Origin: Allolobophora icterica
Lineage: Eukaryota; Annelida; Clitellata; Crassiclitellata; Lumbricidae
Reading direction: 5' to 3'
NCBI GenBank assembly: GCA_963556255.1
Contig: OY744608.1
Location: 28,619,028-28,683,027 of the forward strand
DNA: 64,000 bases
This document shows, piece after piece, positions 12,901 to 21,974 of the stretch; the first letter of the stretch is position 1; each line of letters starts with the position of its first letter. The position numbers and the translations under genes are program-made. The notes under the pieces are model-generated. The model had not been told where the DNA came from. It did not search any database and saw only the letters and a program-made list of their open reading frames with translations.

Positions 12901-15900
12901 TCGGCGATCCATCTGGTAACCTGGGCCCGTAGGTTTCCCCGATGTCTCGCGTTGGTAAGACTTCGCATGCTGAGCAGCAGGAACAGACAGTTCTTCAAGT
13001 TTCGAACTCATCATTGCCACACTCTGTCGCAGGTAAGACATCTCCGCTTGCCAATCTACCTCATCTGTCACAGGTCTTGGGCGACCTTCTTCCATGTTGG
13101 TAAACGGTACTCGATTGCCTTCGTTTCGCTGATGCGCCACGATGTCACCACTCGTTTTCTGTACTACAGCGTCACCCCGCGGTTTCAGGCCTGTCTCAAT
13201 GTCTCTTGGCCTATCACAAGCCTGTCTCGACTGTACAGGTTGCCTGCCCCGTACGATACTAGGTACTTGAACCTGCACAAGGTTCCCCGATCTATTGTCG
13301 ACGAGTGGTTTGGACCTGTCAAACCTACTCTCACCAACGGTCTCTCGCCAGTGTGTGAATGTCTCGTTATTCACATCGTTCTGTACTACCTCAGTAGTCT
13401 TTGGAACGGTTATCAACCATCCGTTATCCTCATGGAAACCTCTTTCACGCCCACTGCGGGTTCCAGCTTCCGTTTCAAATGCACTGGTTTCGTCAGGTGC
13501 ACCCGTTTCATCAAGCAACCTTCGTTTGCTTTTCCGTTTACGTAACTTTGGACGCGCGCCTCCGTGTTCACTATGGGGCACTTCATCCGACTCGTCCTCG
13601 GTATCTTCCTGACCTTGCCTGGTTCTGTGACAAGAAAACGTTAGTACCCCACTTCTGGTACCAGTTTGTGACGTTCGTCGCTCGAGATCAACTAACCCTT
13701 CATCAGACGTGGTACCAATTTGTGTCGGTCTTACCCGAGACGCTGCTTCGTCGTCGGGCTGGGTTCGGCTCCAACCAACTGACCTTCTGGAGTCGCCCGG
13801 GTCACTATCCTGTCTACTTCTGCTGTAGACGAGCGGTTCCCTGTCTCCGCTCTCAGTGCCCATTTCTCCAAGAGGAGGTTCCGAGGGTATCGCTTGTTTG
13901 CGAACAGTGTCGCTGTCAAGCTCCATCTCACTTTCGGACTCTGCCACTGCCGCGGTCGCCGGGTGGGCAACGTCCTCGTCCTCAGGATGGCCGTCCTTTA
14001 GAACAGGGTTCGCTCTCTTGCCGGCAGGAGTCCTCAGCTTCCTGTGAGATCTCTTAGTCAAAGACTTCCTCTTTTTCTCCACCTTAACCGAACCCTCACG
14101 TACCATTCTGCATCTCATGACTCTCGAGTTATCGTCAATAGGGGAAAACACTGAACGTTCTCTTATCCGAGAGGACAAGGTGTACATCTGACGAGTCGTC
14201 ACGTCGTGCCGTCTCAAACACGCGAACATCTTGCGATAATATATGCACGTGTGATATTAACGCGGTGTACTGGTCTCACGACACTCTTTTCTGATAGGAC
14301 AGGTTCTAGGTCTAAAACCTCCCTAACCGCACGCAGCACTGTGTTCCGACCGGCGCACGAGGTGGGCCCTACTTCGCACTTCGGTCAGTTCTCGGAACTA
14401 CGTGTTTCGATCACCAAGTTATTTGCTCTGAATAACGATTGGTTTGAATACAAGATTTTCCTGACTCTACCGTTTTTCCTGGTCTTACCGCACTGTAATC
14501 AGTTGTCGGGCGGTCTTTTCCCGTACTGCGGTCTTTCGGTAACAGTGGTCTTTCCCAGTAACTATTTTTAGTTACCGGGCGATCTTTCGGTAACAGTGTC
14601 TTTCCCAGTAACTATTTTTAGTTACCGGGCGATGGAGCCCCTCCAACGCTCCACCGGCGTGTCAGCCATCCAAGTGTCACAATCCAAATGTAACGCCGAC
14701 CCCGTAAGGTTACCAGAATGTCCTGAATTTTGTTCCCAAGAATTTCCGAATTTTGGTTCCCTAACGAGGGTCACGCTTACTCTCACAGGTAACCGGACAA
14801 GCTCCGATCCTGCCTGTCGCCAAATTTACCCTTATTATCGTTTTTGTACTAAATTGGTTTTTTCAGGTATCCCGACGGTCACTTCACCGAGTGCCGAAGT
14901 CGCGTAAAACTCTCCCAGCCGAGGACGCCGAAGCCGCGTAAAATCCTCCCGGCCGAGTACGCCGAAAGTGCGTAGAACTTCCCTTGTGTCGAGTACGCCG
15001 AATTCGCGTAAAACTCTTCTCAGTGGGTAAAACCAAACACTGTCGGATCTTGGAGTTCTTCGAACTCCAAGAGGGATTTCCTTGCCCGACGCCAAATTTA
15101 CTCTTGGTTTCAAGGATTTCAGAATTCCAGAAAATGGCTACCTTAAGAAGGTCACCTCTACTCTCATGGGTTACCGGACAAGCTCCGATCGCGGAGTCCT
15201 TCAAAACCCAAGAGGGACTTTCCTGCCCGTCGCCAAATTCACCCTGGTTTTCGATCTCACACTGAATTGGTTTTCCTGTGTATCAACGGTATCCTTCCCC
15301 GAGTATTACTCAGCCGTAGATTTCCCACGATCGGGATCTAAGGGATCCAACCCGCCGGATCGGCGCTGTCGGCCCGTCTCCCAACAGTGAACTTCTCTAG
15401 CTGTTCTCGGGATCGCCTGATTATATTATTCGGACGCCCCTTTCGTCCGTAAATATATTTGTACTAACCGGAAACTCGAACTCTGACTCGGTCGTAACCA
15501 AAATCACTCGCCTACCACACTGAGTGCAGTATATTTGAATCGGTAACTGAGTCGCTAGCCAACAACGCTGTTTAACAGTATTGCTATGTATGAAGAGTCG
15601 AACCAACTCTTCACGTATAAAGCAGCGCACCGTGAGGCAGGCTCTATGCATCCCGAATTAACGCGTCTGCTCGCTATGCGCTGGCTTTACACCGCCGATC
15701 GGGCTTCCCTATCACGGTCGTTGCTGGACAGTCGCCTATTGAAATTAAATAAAAATTAAATGTTCGATGCTGGGTCTTCGCATGTAAAATGAAGAGAAAC
15801 GATGCTGGTCCCTTCGCATGTAAACTTAAAAAAAACGATGCTATTCGCATAAAATAAATCCTCCCACTTACGCACTGTGGCCTTGACCGCCACACATTTA

Positions 15901-18900
15901 TGAATGGAACACTCACTACATATGAAATTATTTAACAAATGATTTAGCATATAATATTAACGCATGATCCATTGATCCGACATGCAAGAGAAACCATACA
16001 TTTCCTTAATGAATGGAATACTCACTATATTATATGAAATTAATGATTTAGCAAATGATATTAATGCATTATCCTACATGTAATTTTGAGTTACTGTTTT
16101 CTTGTATATAGCTTTATTTTGCACCTTAGTATTTACATATCACATATGTTTTTTTTAAATTACATGACACTATATCTATGCAGCTGTTGGTTAAAATTTG
16201 GTCGCTGGTCCAATTAAAGACCTTAACTGATATTTCATGCATAACAATAATGACCTTATGATAGAGGTTTATGGCCATCAGTATTAGAAAGAATGCCAAA
16301 TGCATGTTAGTGATACGTACGCATTTGTGTGCAGCTGTTGTATTAATAGGTTTCTTAACATCAAAATGGCTCCCATCATTGTAAAGGACAGCATTATATT
16401 CCTATTCAAAATTTAAACAAAAATTAATGCTTGTTATTCATACTTTGTTGAACCCTGCAACTGTGAGAACCTTTCTGATTGTTGTATTGGTTTTATTGTT
16501 GTGTAATTACTTACCTGTACCTTACCTTGATGACAGTCATTTGGTTGTTCCTGTTCAGATGCTTGTGATTTTGCTTGGCCTGAGTTTTATTGTGTTCTGT
16601 AACAATGCATGTCTGTTGTTTCGTTGGCCTTCTAGTTTAACAGTGGCTGAAACTGAACCAAAAATGGGTCCATCTCCAACTTTGCTGGCTGTCCAAGGCA
16701 ATGGCACGGAATTCCAGCAGAAACGCACTGCTTCCCCAAGTTTCCTTGCAACAGAAATGGCACGCAGTCGTTCTCCTACTTTCCGCAGCGTCTCTCCGAG
16801 TTTCCGTGGCGGTGAAGATGGCACAGATGTCAACAAAACAGACATGTTTAACGAGGTCCTGCGTGAGCTGGGGACAAGTGGGGGGCCAGATGGCAAGTCG
16901 GCAATCTACAAAGACTTAAAGGAAGGCGAGGAATTGGAGTACCAGGGATACATTAACCCACGCAAACAATCCCGCACTTTTTACCTTCTTGAGAAGGGAC
17001 TTGCCAAGTGCGATTCAGAACCAGAAGAAGGTCAGACACGTTACAGAAGACCATTTCCTGTTACATATCTACTTAGAATGCTTGCTTTGGGTGTGAACAA
17101 TATATGTTGTTTCTTAGTAACTTCTTTATTTCGTTTGCTTTACTGGTTAAGTTTAAATGACTTCTTTTGCTGCTGTGGTTTTGGCTATTACTTAAGAATT
17201 TCGGAAACGTTGCTATTGTAGCCTTTTGTTATATTTCTTTAGAAACAAATTGGCTTAAAAATGGTGTACCCAGAAAAGGAGCTTAAATGAGAGCCATCTT
17301 TGAATAAGCTTAGGAAACGATTATTTCTCTGAATATAGACTCATTTGACAACTTAAGTTCATCAGCTCCCATACAGGGATCTTGAATACCGGGCTGTCGG
17401 CCAAGCCACCAAGACTATTCAGAATTCAGAACATCACAGTTCACTATGAGCAAAATATTTAATATCACCCATATGCTGTAGAAATTTAAGAGATAAACAA
17501 TATGCATGCTATTACAGATTTGGCAAGAAATTTTATTTAAGGGATATGTAGCTTAAGTGTAAACTCGACTTGCAGCAAAAATACATGTAATTAATTATGA
17601 CTGTTTATAGTCAGTTTATATTCCTGAACATTTAACATGGCCAACAAACAATAGACAGAATAAACCTTTAAAACATTGGTGATTGATTGACATTTGAAGC
17701 TCAGCACTTATTTGCGTATTTGATTATTGAAGAAAAACATGATTGTTATAGGTTCAGCTGGTGGCAGTGCAGAGGTAAAGCCACCTGGCATTCGATCAGT
17801 TAAGGCACCAGTGTACGATCCAAGTCAGCATGAAGTGCAACAGGCGCAGCATATGACATGCAAGATCTGTGGATCGCTGATCATGTACGTCTCTCTCACT
17901 GCATCTCTCTTATTTATGTCTCGTATTTATATGATGCCAATCTGTAATGACTAGCATCATTCAAAGGTTAAAGGTTTGTACAACAGATTTGCTCGAGGTC
18001 TTTACACAACTCAGGAGAGGCTTGAAACAGCATGTTCCAAATTACTGCTAAACTATCCAGCTGCAAGGTCACACCCCAAATGTGTACTAGTACTGTGGTA
18101 TGTGAAGAGGCATGGAAAGTGTTTCAGAGGCTCTTGACAGGTTCTGTCATAAGTGTTTGCATGCTCTATGTTGCTATATGTAAAGCAGTTTGCTACTAAG
18201 TACCAGGTACAGTAAATATCTGTTTTGTGCTCAGAGTTTAGGTGCAATAGGAAATGAGAAAAATCATGCTCAGAGAGATGTGAGCAACTAGAATTGACAA
18301 GCATGTGGAAATGCCAAGTCAGCGACACGTAGCGTAAATAAAGTGATGCAGACTGATGTAAGTGCGACATATGGTACATGTCCTGATTTCTTTTGCAGTG
18401 GTGTATTTGTGCGCATCAAAAATGAGCCTCTTCATCCCGAGTGTTTCAAGTGCTGCCGATGTGGAAAGAATCTGAAGAATCAAGGTACGTGCCAGCCAGA
18501 TTGATACAACAAACTTAAAACAATTTCTGTTTGCAGTAAATTGACACTGGTGCATGTTGGCAATGTCTAACTCACCTACTACATTCAGATGCCCGTGCTT
18601 TTGAGGTAGATTTATGAATTTTTGTGGCATAAATGTCTGAGTAATAATTTGCAGACTCCATTGGGCATGAGACCTGGTAGTTAAAAAATAACTAAAGTTT
18701 TGAGGGAGCATCTCCGGTTACAAAAATAATAAATAAATAATAGAAATGGCAATCTGGCAATAAACTTTCTAGTAAGTGTGGTTGATGTTTTTGTCGTATC
18801 AGTTTCGTCTTAAGCGAATAATTTAACGTTAAAATGCATTGACATGGGAATGGACCAAGCTTCCATTTCGTGCTAAATGATATTTCATCCTACCTTTTCG

Positions 18901-19236
18901 TCTGTCCGATTTCCTCAACTGTTTTGCACTGTTTGTTTTAAAACGTGGTTTTGACCAAAATATTCAGCACTTCCATCCCCGTCCAATGTTATATTAAGCC
19001 AGTTATTAAATTTTTCCAGCCTTTGTGAGGGTTTACTTGGGTATGATTACAAATGCATAGCCCTGTCAACTTCATTTAAAGGTACTTGGAGGAAAAGAAA
19101 ACGTGGCTGTTAAATAGTTTATATGTTTACAGGTTATTTCCACATTGAAGGACAGATGTATTGTGAAGTCCATGCTAAAGAAGCTTCTCGACCAGAAAGT
19201 GGACAGGGAAATTATGCTGTTCCCATCTACAGGTGA
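1071..19236 (+). CDS. PDZ and LIM domain protein (ALP/Enigma family), 3' part
   Basis: Six exons join in phase: 1071-1206, 1703-1884, 16636-17030, 17758-17884, 18399-18484 and 19133-19236 (TGA 19234-19236). Exon 1703-1884 encodes the ZM motif (ARPFG, then an SPIGIYS core) found between PDZ and LIM domains in ZASP/ALP proteins. Exon 16636-17030 is Ser/Pro-rich and ends in a PRKQSRTFYLLEKGL stretch resembling the ALP linker. The last three exons build one complete LIM domain with all eight metal ligands (CKIC, HPECFKCCRC, CEVH), then about 18 residues to the stop. A single C-terminal LIM suggests the PDLIM1/3/4 group rather than three-LIM Enigma. Family role: actin/alpha-actinin-bound scaffold at Z-discs or stress fibres. 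The acceptor at 16634-16635 was chosen over the one at 16642-16643 because only it keeps the frame. The PDZ part is outside the window. Confidence 0.88.
1493..1525. repeat. (TAA)n microsatellite
   Basis: A run of AAT/TAA triplets with a few ATG variants in the PDLIM intron between exons 1071-1206 and 1703-1884. It is directly visible and has no other feature. Confidence 0.85.
1885..4867 (+). other. Left part of the large PDLIM intron
   Basis: About 3 kb of AT-rich sequence between the ZM-motif exon and the LTR retrotransposon. Apart from a long AT microsatellite (3826-3915) I see no coding exon, RNA gene or transposon end. Short open frames here lack good splice sites on both sides. Confidence 0.55.
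3826..3915. repeat. (TA)n microsatellite
   Basis: About 90 bp of almost uninterrupted TA dinucleotides, broken by a few TACA units, in the PDLIM intron. Confidence 0.92.
4872..7099 (-). repeat. 3' LTR of the gypsy element
   Basis: 2228-bp direct repeat of 13667-15894. It contains its own tandem repeats: a 48-49-bp unit twice near 5738-5836 and a degenerate 31-35-bp unit about four times near 6094-6228. It also carries the copy of the gag start region; the reading frame from 5434 runs out of the LTR into flanking DNA and stops at 4745. As the downstream LTR it should supply the poly(A) site. Confidence 0.94.
7100..7110 (-). other. Polypurine tract of the gypsy element
   Basis: On the minus strand GGTAGGGAGAG lies directly against the 5' edge of the 3' LTR, where plus-strand DNA synthesis is primed. 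Position and composition fit; no alternative tract is closer. Confidence 0.75.
7244..7393. repeat. 75-bp tandem duplication between pol and 3' LTR
   Basis: Two nearly identical 75-bp units (7244-7318 and 7319-7393). They lie in the roughly 850-bp untranslated stretch between the integrase tail and the polypurine tract. Their role is unknown. Confidence 0.85.
7621..7886. repeat. Three spaced imperfect palindromes in retroelement 3' region
   Basis: The motif AACGCAATTAAGCGTT or a close variant occurs near 7626, 7754 and 7870, about 115-130 bp apart. Each can form a short hairpin. They lie in the non-coding part between pol and the 3' LTR. They could be a packaging or export element or a remnant of a tandem repeat; nothing further is visible. 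Confidence 0.6.
7953..8205 (-). pseudogene. C-terminal tail of integrase/pol, out of frame with gag-pol
   Basis: The frame ending at 7953 encodes a VHVDKLKPFYG stretch typical of the integrase C-terminal region, then an acidic Pro/Glu-rich tail ending in a basic RRTRRRPRLDG. It is in a different frame from the 2021-codon gag-pol frame. The part of this frame upstream of about 8205 is only a shadow of the zinc-finger region. It is the severed end of pol left by the integrase deletion. Confidence 0.75.
8164..14229 (-). CDS. gag-pol polyprotein of Ty3/gypsy element (truncated in integrase)
   Basis: One uninterrupted frame of 2021 codons. Residues 1-188 are encoded by the 5' LTR and the frame reads through the primer-binding site. 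Residues about 190-750 are an unusual, highly charged Arg/Ser/Glu-rich stretch. A retrotransposon gag domain spans about 755-930 and a CCHC zinc knuckle (CYLCKRKGHIKRFC) lies near 1020. The aspartic protease has LLDSGSE near 1084. Reverse transcriptase has YLDDIIVFS near 1548, RNase H has DTDAS near 1697, and the integrase H2C2 finger (HASFAGGHFG ... CQRCDRC) spans about 1955-1990. The frame then ends about 20 residues later at TAA instead of entering the DDE core. Gag and pol are fused with no frameshift. The first ATG may not be the real start: a TATA-like sequence sits just before it, so Met20 is an alternative. Confidence 0.92.
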   Translation of the reverse strand: MFACLRRHDVTTRQMYTLSSRIRERSVFSPIDDNSRVMRCRMVREGSVKVEKKRKSLTKRSHRKLRTPAGKRANPVLKDGHPEDEDVAHPATAAVAESESEMELDSDTVRKQAIPSEPPLGEMGTESGDREPLVYSRSRQDSDPGDSRRSVGWSRTQPDDEAASRVRPTQIGTTSDEGLVDLERRTSQTGTRSGVLTFSCHRTRQGQEDTEDESDEVPHSEHGGARPKLRKRKSKRRLLDETGAPDETSAFETEAGTRSGRERGFHEDNGWLITVPKTTEVVQNDVNNETFTHWRETVGESRFDRSKPLVDNRSGNLVQVQVPSIVRGRQPVQSRQACDRPRDIETGLKPRGDAVVQKTSGDIVAHQRNEGNRVPFTNMEEGRPRPVTDEVDWQAEMSYLRQSVAMMSSKLEELSVPAAQHAKSYQRETSGKPTGPGYQMDRRGKLQIEEPARSRGNTETREEVSLSETSEKLRSRYLPEDSGRESHGKTARQSSRQRLLTRGRVEAKLRSSVSSSDSDTDSVGPEEAMRTGVFDRKNLRQRGRHESYEKTERETYGKERLPEYERRGLKQALDRETERESNRGRGRDHLAWDETHERYSKGHKPDSRSRNCLRYDESDRPPESGKRDIREEDRRVTFVNGNSQSSRNKYKRSESKDYAGGEPRRKGQRQAEYISDEDSATSGDREMTTMYSKWRPGKTLGTLRGQSRHRSVVRTDEENGSRSNDEDNRRGNPKKSVGRSLVTRTRGEDRSDRGIRIKLEKYDGKSAIAAFLAKFEVCARCNRWSDQEKADQLMCALTGPASQLLWDMGAQRDVSWRELVERLKARYGSDDQTSLYRMKLRTYRQAHGETLSSVVQEVRRLMALAYPGPTSDIVETVACDAFIDALANQDLGQKVREREPVNLEAAYKHAVRLDAYGRSSTQGGDLDRRHARVKVTMEDRKDSSTEGQQSRRLEDLERKIKTLSRELDRVTINQNLGIVPRKPHERENSSDLAVGDQRTTEPNVGWRRIYPPTRLRNPDIECYLCKRKGHIKRFCPQRNAETNGATGTSEPTKAEPIQEETQNRLVKGSRVAYVVARLAGKRIHCLLDSGSEMSLVPRRFVLDAVLVPSEQRLLAANGSQIKVDGETNLKIRIGKQVYPVPCLVTDQVTEVILGLSWLEANQARWDFASRCVFLGSEKIPLKEVVTESMCRRVIVQEDIIVPPRSEVDVPAWVVYPHFQKDNEDWTTIPMELSKDLIIGRTLVTGRDTEVWIRMLNVGDRDSLVKKRTECPLERVNVVDVTVNRARTESYDEPYRSENPEKPMGPGYPEERRGKQQSTIDRFGSKISTTASVAEQTLNPLAEQTLKRLWEEVPADISEEERIRLRKLVLTYSATFSLNESDNGFTSVIQHEIDTGQEKPVRQPLRRQPLSMLPEVDRQVEDMLRQGIIEPSISEWASNVVMVKKKDGSMRFCIDYRQLNLKTRKDAHPLPLIRESLDTLGGARWYSTFDLRAGYHQMALHPRDKHKTGFVTRRGSFQFKVLPFGLCNSPASFCRLMNLVLTGLNYDICLVYLDDIIVFSRDVETHMQRLEMIFRRLQEYNLKLKPSKCYLLQQRVLFLGHVLSEEGVATDPSKIKAVEEWSAPRNLRQVRSFVGLCSYYRRFIHDFAVVAQPLHFLTRKNVPFHWTDECQGAFEELKRKLVSAPILGLPNDEGQYILDTDASAYAIGAVLSQVQEGEETVICYASRLLSTAERNYNVTRRELLAVVYFLKEFRQYLLGSKFLLRTDHSALQWLRRTPEPIGQQARWLEMIEEFDMEICHRPGAKHGNADAMSRGPGEEQPKVVTMRVTNEDVMWARPIGEVTRSEVTSEDTGQEIRWTKEFLRREQQSDCNIGTVLDWKESKHHPTQAELSPANGEVKVLVSNWSQLEVLQGVLHRGWIQGNTGKAERSQLVVPLSLRQEMLQLTHASFAGGHFGIRKSLTQLQRRAYWPSWKDDVRRFCQRCDRCARYRREKPPRQGYMQTPVVGEPMESGIHANGCARG
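13647..13663 (-). other. Primer-binding site (tRNA-Leu-like)
   Basis: On the minus strand TGGTACCAGAAGTGGGG begins three bases after the 5' LTR ends in CACA. It is complementary to a tRNA 3' end reading CCCCACTTCTGGTACCA, which from memory resembles metazoan tRNA-Leu (UAA type). Unusually the site lies inside the gag-pol reading frame. Confidence 0.75.
13667..15894 (-). repeat. 5' LTR of the gypsy element
   Basis: 2228-bp direct repeat of 4872-7099 and practically identical to it. Read on the minus strand it begins TGTGGCGG at 15894 and ends CGTCACA at 13667. It holds the promoter, which cannot be placed exactly, and the first 188 codons of the gag frame (ATG at 14229). A TATATTA stretch lies about 10 bases before that ATG. 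Confidence 0.94.
15899..16080. repeat. Diverged tandem duplication flanking the retroelement
   Basis: A segment starting near ATGAATGGAACACTCACTA (about 15900) is repeated in diverged form from about 16009, with matching downstream TGATTTAGCA and ATTAA-GCAT blocks. The retroelement inserted at the left edge of the first unit. The rest of the intron up to 16635 shows nothing recognisable. Confidence 0.7.
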
Positions 19237-21060
19237 TATTCCTCATCTTCAGATCTGTCATGTTTTAGTGCTTGCTTGCCTAGAAATTTACCACTACTTC
19301 CTTCCATCAAAAATATGGCAACATCAAGCAAGGCAGTAGTAAATGTAGTATTTCAAAAACCAGAGATAACTTGCTGGAGAAACACAACAGCTTTGACCAG
19401 GAAGGCTGGAGTTAAATTGAAGAAACTACAGTACCTGGTAATACCGTTACCAAAAATGCTTTCCAGTGTCTGCCTTCCCTTCATAGGAAAGCATGGGCAA
19501 CATGGAAATAAACCTCTTGGAACCAGATGGTGTGAGCAAAATAAAAATTTGTGAATTAATGTTTTTCTACAATTTATATCAGTTAATAGATGCTGCTTAT
19601 TCAAAATGTTGAACCGTAATATGCATTCTCGTATCTGTTTTGCAGATAATCTGTAGAATAAGATCAGCTCGTTTACGATTGGTTGATATATTCCATCTGT
19701 TCTGCAACTGCTTCAACCCGAGACAACTTATCGTCATACTTTGGTTGTTTATAGCAACATCCGCAAAGACTTGAACTTCTCATTTAACAATTCAGATAGA
19801 TCTTACGCTCATAACTGAGATGTTTTACCTGTTTATTTTTGCTAGTACTAATTGTAGGCTGTATCATTGAAAGACTTCCTAGTTAATAAGTAGTCCCTCC
19901 GGATTGTAAAAGAATTCTGTAAAACTAAGCTTTCCTTTTGAGAATAATCTAAGTCACAATTATCAGACTTTTATAGCTTTTTTGAGAATAATCTAAGTCA
20001 CATTGTCAGATTCTTATATCTGTAGCCTTTGTAGTTTTTTGCGGGTTAGGAGATCATGTAGAAAAATAAACGGCATTCACCGAGGAATTTTATAACCATT
20101 GCATGAAAGTTTGTTGCAAAATAGTCATACGAAAGCATGTACTATGCCGTTTTAATGATTTTATTATGAGGTTGTGTAATGTAATGTAATCTAATCACAT
20201 ATTTATATAGCGCCTCAAGGAAACTCATTATGGAATAGAGGTAAAGAAAGACCGAGAGGCTCATGTCGTAATATGCTAGGTAACCTATTCCAGAAAGTTA
20301 GACCAACCACAGTGAAGCTGCTCCATTTCTTAGCGGAGACATAAACCTGGAAGATCTAACCATCTGATAGTTGCACATTTAAGTGGGTTAGCGCTTATGG
20401 TTCAAAAGGCTGAAGTCTCCAGTGTCCCGTGCTCCATGCCAAATCTACCACCACTACACTACATACAATATACATTGATCTTACTGCACAACACTGGCTT
20501 TTCTTGTCTCGGCCGGGAAGCCCCTTCAATTTCTGGCCTCCAATGTTATAACTGTTTGCCTGTGCCTGTCCTTTTTCAGGTCACTTGTAACTCAAACTAA
20601 TTCCATGATCAACCCTTTGGACATTACCAGTACTGCTCCCGTTTGCAAGTACCGTTAGAATGACTCCAAGCATTCAGTGAATGTGTAGAATACAGAAGAT
20701 GATGGCTGACCAGTCATTATGCATATTTAGTAACAGATAGGTTTTAAACTAGACTTATCTGTTCTATAATAAACATAATTGCAGTATGTGAAGTTCTACA
20801 GTTCTGGGTTTTTGTTATGACCCGGGCAATGGAGCTCTGGACCGTGGTAGCTATAATGGATTAAACTGCTGGATTTCAACCAGACTTATTCTGATTAGCT
20901 GCTACAACTGATTATGCCAAGTGCATTATTAGATTATTAGTGGCACTAGAGACGTTCTAAGATTTGAATAGTTGCCTGCTTTAACTTTAAAAGTTATCAC
21001 AGTAGTGATGCAGTGTTGTTATGTACTTGTAATGAGTAACTCTGAAATAAAACAAGTTTA
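19237..21060 (+). other. 3' untranslated region of PDLIM
   Basis: AT-rich sequence after the PDLIM stop. It contains a 57-58-bp near-duplication around 19930-20000 and a short dispersed repeat with ATTTATATAGCGCCTC near 20200. A candidate poly(A) signal lies at 21046-21051. There is no convincing further gene. The length of the UTR is inferred only from the signal. Confidence 0.5.
21046..21051 (+). terminator. Candidate poly(A) signal for PDLIM
   Basis: AATAAA on the plus strand, followed about 25-35 bases later by mixed GT-rich sequence. It is the last such hexamer before the convergent gene's 3' end. An earlier AATAAA-like stretch near 20769 is an alternative. Confidence 0.45.
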
Positions 21061-21179
21061 CAACCACTGAGTTGGACTGCAGCCAGTTTGCATCCCGTTT
21101 GAGCATCCAGTTTGAGATCACCACCACACAGAAAATAAAGTATTCCAAGGCAAAAGTAATTCATTTATCAACTGCTGTT

Positions 21180-21185
21180 TTTATT
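21180..21185 (-). terminator. Candidate poly(A) signal for the M3 gene
   Basis: AATAAA on the minus strand, about 790 bases after the M3 stop codon. The two convergent transcripts would then end within about 130 bp of each other. Earlier minus-strand hexamers are possible. Confidence 0.35.
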
Positions 21186-21974
21186 TATCAGACTGCTAAT
21201 ATGGTATAAAACAACTTCATAATTCCAGCTTCCACATGAACTACAATAATGAGCAAGACTGGCAAAGACAATGTACCTAGTTTCTTTCAGTTAATGTTGC
21301 ACATTTTGTCTTCCTGTAAACAACACTTGATTCTTTTACCCTGCATTGTATATATAATGGAATTGCCAGTACTTCCATTCTTTTACCTTCCAGAACCATG
21401 CACAGTACTGGTACTTTCATAAACAACCATTGACTTATTTTAATATACTGACATTCAAAATAATCAGTACCTAAAATTACAATACCATTTAAAGCAAAGC
21501 TGTCCGACTTTCGGATTATATTCAGAATTTATGTAGTGTCGTCCACTTGTCTCCAATTTAAACTAGTCCATCTGACTTCGGGTATATCTTATTAAAATAC
21601 AGAATCAAAGATTCTATATGCAGTACGGAAATGGCCATGCAAAGTATTCATGATTCCAAGGACTTCTGAATAAAATTTAAATATAATTCATGTGATTAGT
21701 TTTGATTTAAAATGTTTTGCCTACTGATTGAACATCCATTCTTCAGAAGATCACGTATCATGTACGGTTTTTAATTCCAATCATTTCTGCAACCAGCTAC
21801 CATGCTGTTCAAGCACCAACTGCAAGCAACAGTTTCCTTCATTCACGTTCCCTGCCAATCTTGACTTTGCATCTGCTCTTCCACTCTTCAACCATCAGGA
21901 TCATTACTTTAATGCCATCACTTAACTGGACGTTCGTTAATTTATTATATACACATGCTAGTCAGTGTCTATTT

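Larger units (their letters stand above)
4872..15894 (-). mobile_element. Ty3/gypsy-type LTR retrotransposon, integrase core deleted
   Basis: An 11-kb element inserted antisense in a PDLIM intron. Two direct repeats of 2228 bp (4872-7099 and 13667-15894) start TGTG and end CACA on the plus strand. The flanks carry the target duplication CATT (4868-4871 and 15895-15898; a fifth T also matches). Read on the minus strand the order is 5' LTR, primer-binding site, gag, CCHC knuckle, protease, reverse transcriptase, RNase H, integrase zinc finger, integrase tail, polypurine tract, 3' LTR. The PR-RT-RH-IN order places it in Ty3/gypsy (Metaviridae). I found one difference between the LTRs (C near 5010, T near 13805), so insertion was recent. 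The integrase DDE core is missing. There is no env-like frame between pol and the 3' LTR. Confidence 0.95.

Noticed and set aside
12952..14057. Long plus-strand open frames opposite gag (for example 12952-13545 and 13401-14057)
   Set aside because: They are antisense shadows of the gag-pol frame and the LTR; they show no domains, and the minus-strand frame has all expected retroelement motifs.
16427..16635. Extending the PDLIM exon leftward through the open frame from 16427
   Set aside because: The frame is hydrophobic intronic sequence; the acceptor at 16634-16635 gives the right phase and starts the Ser/Pro-rich coding part.
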